Source of the DNA: Streptosporangiaceae bacterium | GTDB taxonomy: Bacteria > Actinomycetota > Actinomycetes > Streptosporangiales > Streptosporangiaceae | Reading direction: 5' to 3' | Assembly (NCBI GenBank): GCA_030038715.1 | Contig: JASHSO010000372.1 | Coordinates: 1-6,270, forward strand | DNA: 6,270 nucleotides | Shown: positions 5,786 through 6,270 of the stretch, piece after piece | Numbering within the stretch: position 1 is the stretch's first letter | Layout: every line of letters starts with the position of its first letter | The notes under the pieces: model-generated | The model's database searches: none | What the model was told of the DNA's origin: nothing | What the model saw: only the letters and a program-made list of their open reading frames with translations | Made by a program: the position numbers and the translations under genes

Positions 5786-6270
5786 CTAATCAGGAGCGCT
5801 GACCTGCTTGCGCAGTCCAGCCGGAACGGCGAGTCGCCGCAGGCCGACGAACATGACCTGGACCGCCAGGGCAAGCACAACAACTAGCACGGCACCCCCG
5901 GCCACCTCGCCGTAGTTATCGGACGCAAGTCCGTCGATGATGTACCGGCCCAGTCCACCGAGGCCGATGTAGGCGGCAATGGTCGCCGTGGCGACCACGA
6001 AGATCGCCGCTATCCGCAAGCCGAGAACGATCAGCGGCATCGCCATCGGCACCTCCACCTTGCGCAGCACCTGCCACTGAGTCATGCCCATGCCGAGGGC
6101 CGCATCTTTGAGGTCCGGGTCGACTCCGGCCACCCCCTGGTAGGCGTTGACCAGGATGGGCGGGATCGCGAGGACGACGAGCGGCACCAGCCATGTCAGC
6201 GCGGAAAACCCGATGAGCACGACAAGCAGGATCAGCAGGCCCAGCGTCGGGATAGCGCGCCACACGTTAG
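5786..6270 (-). CDS. ABC importer permease, OpuB/OpuC/ProW type (5' end outside window)
   Basis: The C-terminal ~160 residues of an inner-membrane permease that forms the translocation path with a cytoplasmic ATPase and the adjacent binding lipoprotein. The frame is open to the window edge. The GTG at 6263-6265 is an internal Val in the usual NVWRAIPTLGLL segment, so the gene is cut by the window rather than started there. Counting from that Val, hydrophobic segments lie near 5-20, 25-45, 78-104 and 122-141. The cytoplasmic coupling loop that docks on the ATPase (EAA-type motif) runs from DAALGMGM at 54-61 to VEVPMAMP at 70-77, followed by the family-typical AAYIGLGGLGRYI near 98-109. Stop is TAG at 5786-5788. 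It is co-transcribed with the binding protein. Family members are usually 210-250 residues, so perhaps a quarter to a third is missing. Substrate cannot be told from the permease. Confidence 0.92.
   Translation of the reverse strand, partial: NVWRAIPTLGLLILLVVLIGFSALTWLVPLVVLAIPPILVNAYQGVAGVDPDLKDAALGMGMTQWQVLRKVEVPMAMPLIVLGLRIAAIFVVATATIAAYIGLGGLGRYIIDGLASDNYGEVAGGAVLVVVLALAVQVMFVGLRRLAVPAGLRKQVSAPD

Overview
The window is very GC-rich, densely coded on the minus strand only, and uses GTG as well as ATG starts. The proteins resemble those of Actinomycetota (streptomycete-like or related soil actinobacteria). The genus cannot be read from the sequence. Read in the direction of transcription (high to low coordinates), it holds the end of an ABC importer operon followed by part of a histidine-utilisation (hut) operon.

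Region 6270-4785: the 3' part of a permease gene and a complete lipoprotein substrate-binding protein gene, both of the OpuA/OpuB/OpuC/ProX osmoprotectant-uptake family. They are 35 bases apart and so in one operon. The ATPase and the start of the permease lie beyond the right edge. A perfect 16-bp GC-rich hairpin sits 35 bases after the binding-protein stop and probably ends this operon.

Region 4784-4382: 403 bases without a convincing gene but with unusual structure. It holds the terminator hairpin, a second imperfect hairpin followed by TTTT on the minus strand, a small ATGCC/GGCAT dyad, and three tandem 27-bp repeats. A 13-mer carried in each 27-bp repeat recurs once in inverted orientation, four bases from the hutU Shine-Dalgarno sequence. 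This could be an RNA leader or a DNA operator array.

Region 4381-93: three tightly packed genes. They are urocanate hydratase (hutU), an M20-family amidohydrolase of the allantoate/N-carbamoyl-amino-acid hydrolase type, and formimidoylglutamate deiminase (hutF). The M20 gene begins 9 bases after hutU, and hutF overlaps it by the four bases GTGA. Together they suggest this route: urocanate to imidazolonepropionate (HutU), then formiminoglutamate (HutI, not in the window), then N-formylglutamate (HutF), then glutamate plus formate. The last step would be done by the M20 enzyme in place of a classical HutG. That assignment is inference.

Region 128-1: the last ~35-43 bases of hutF, stop codon included, are repeated in tandem (43-bp unit), and the array seems to run off the left edge. 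Because 43 is not a multiple of three, the copies place TGA in all three frames. I found no undescribed multi-gene system. The most interesting signals are non-coding: the 27-bp/13-mer architecture before hutU and the duplicated hutF tail.
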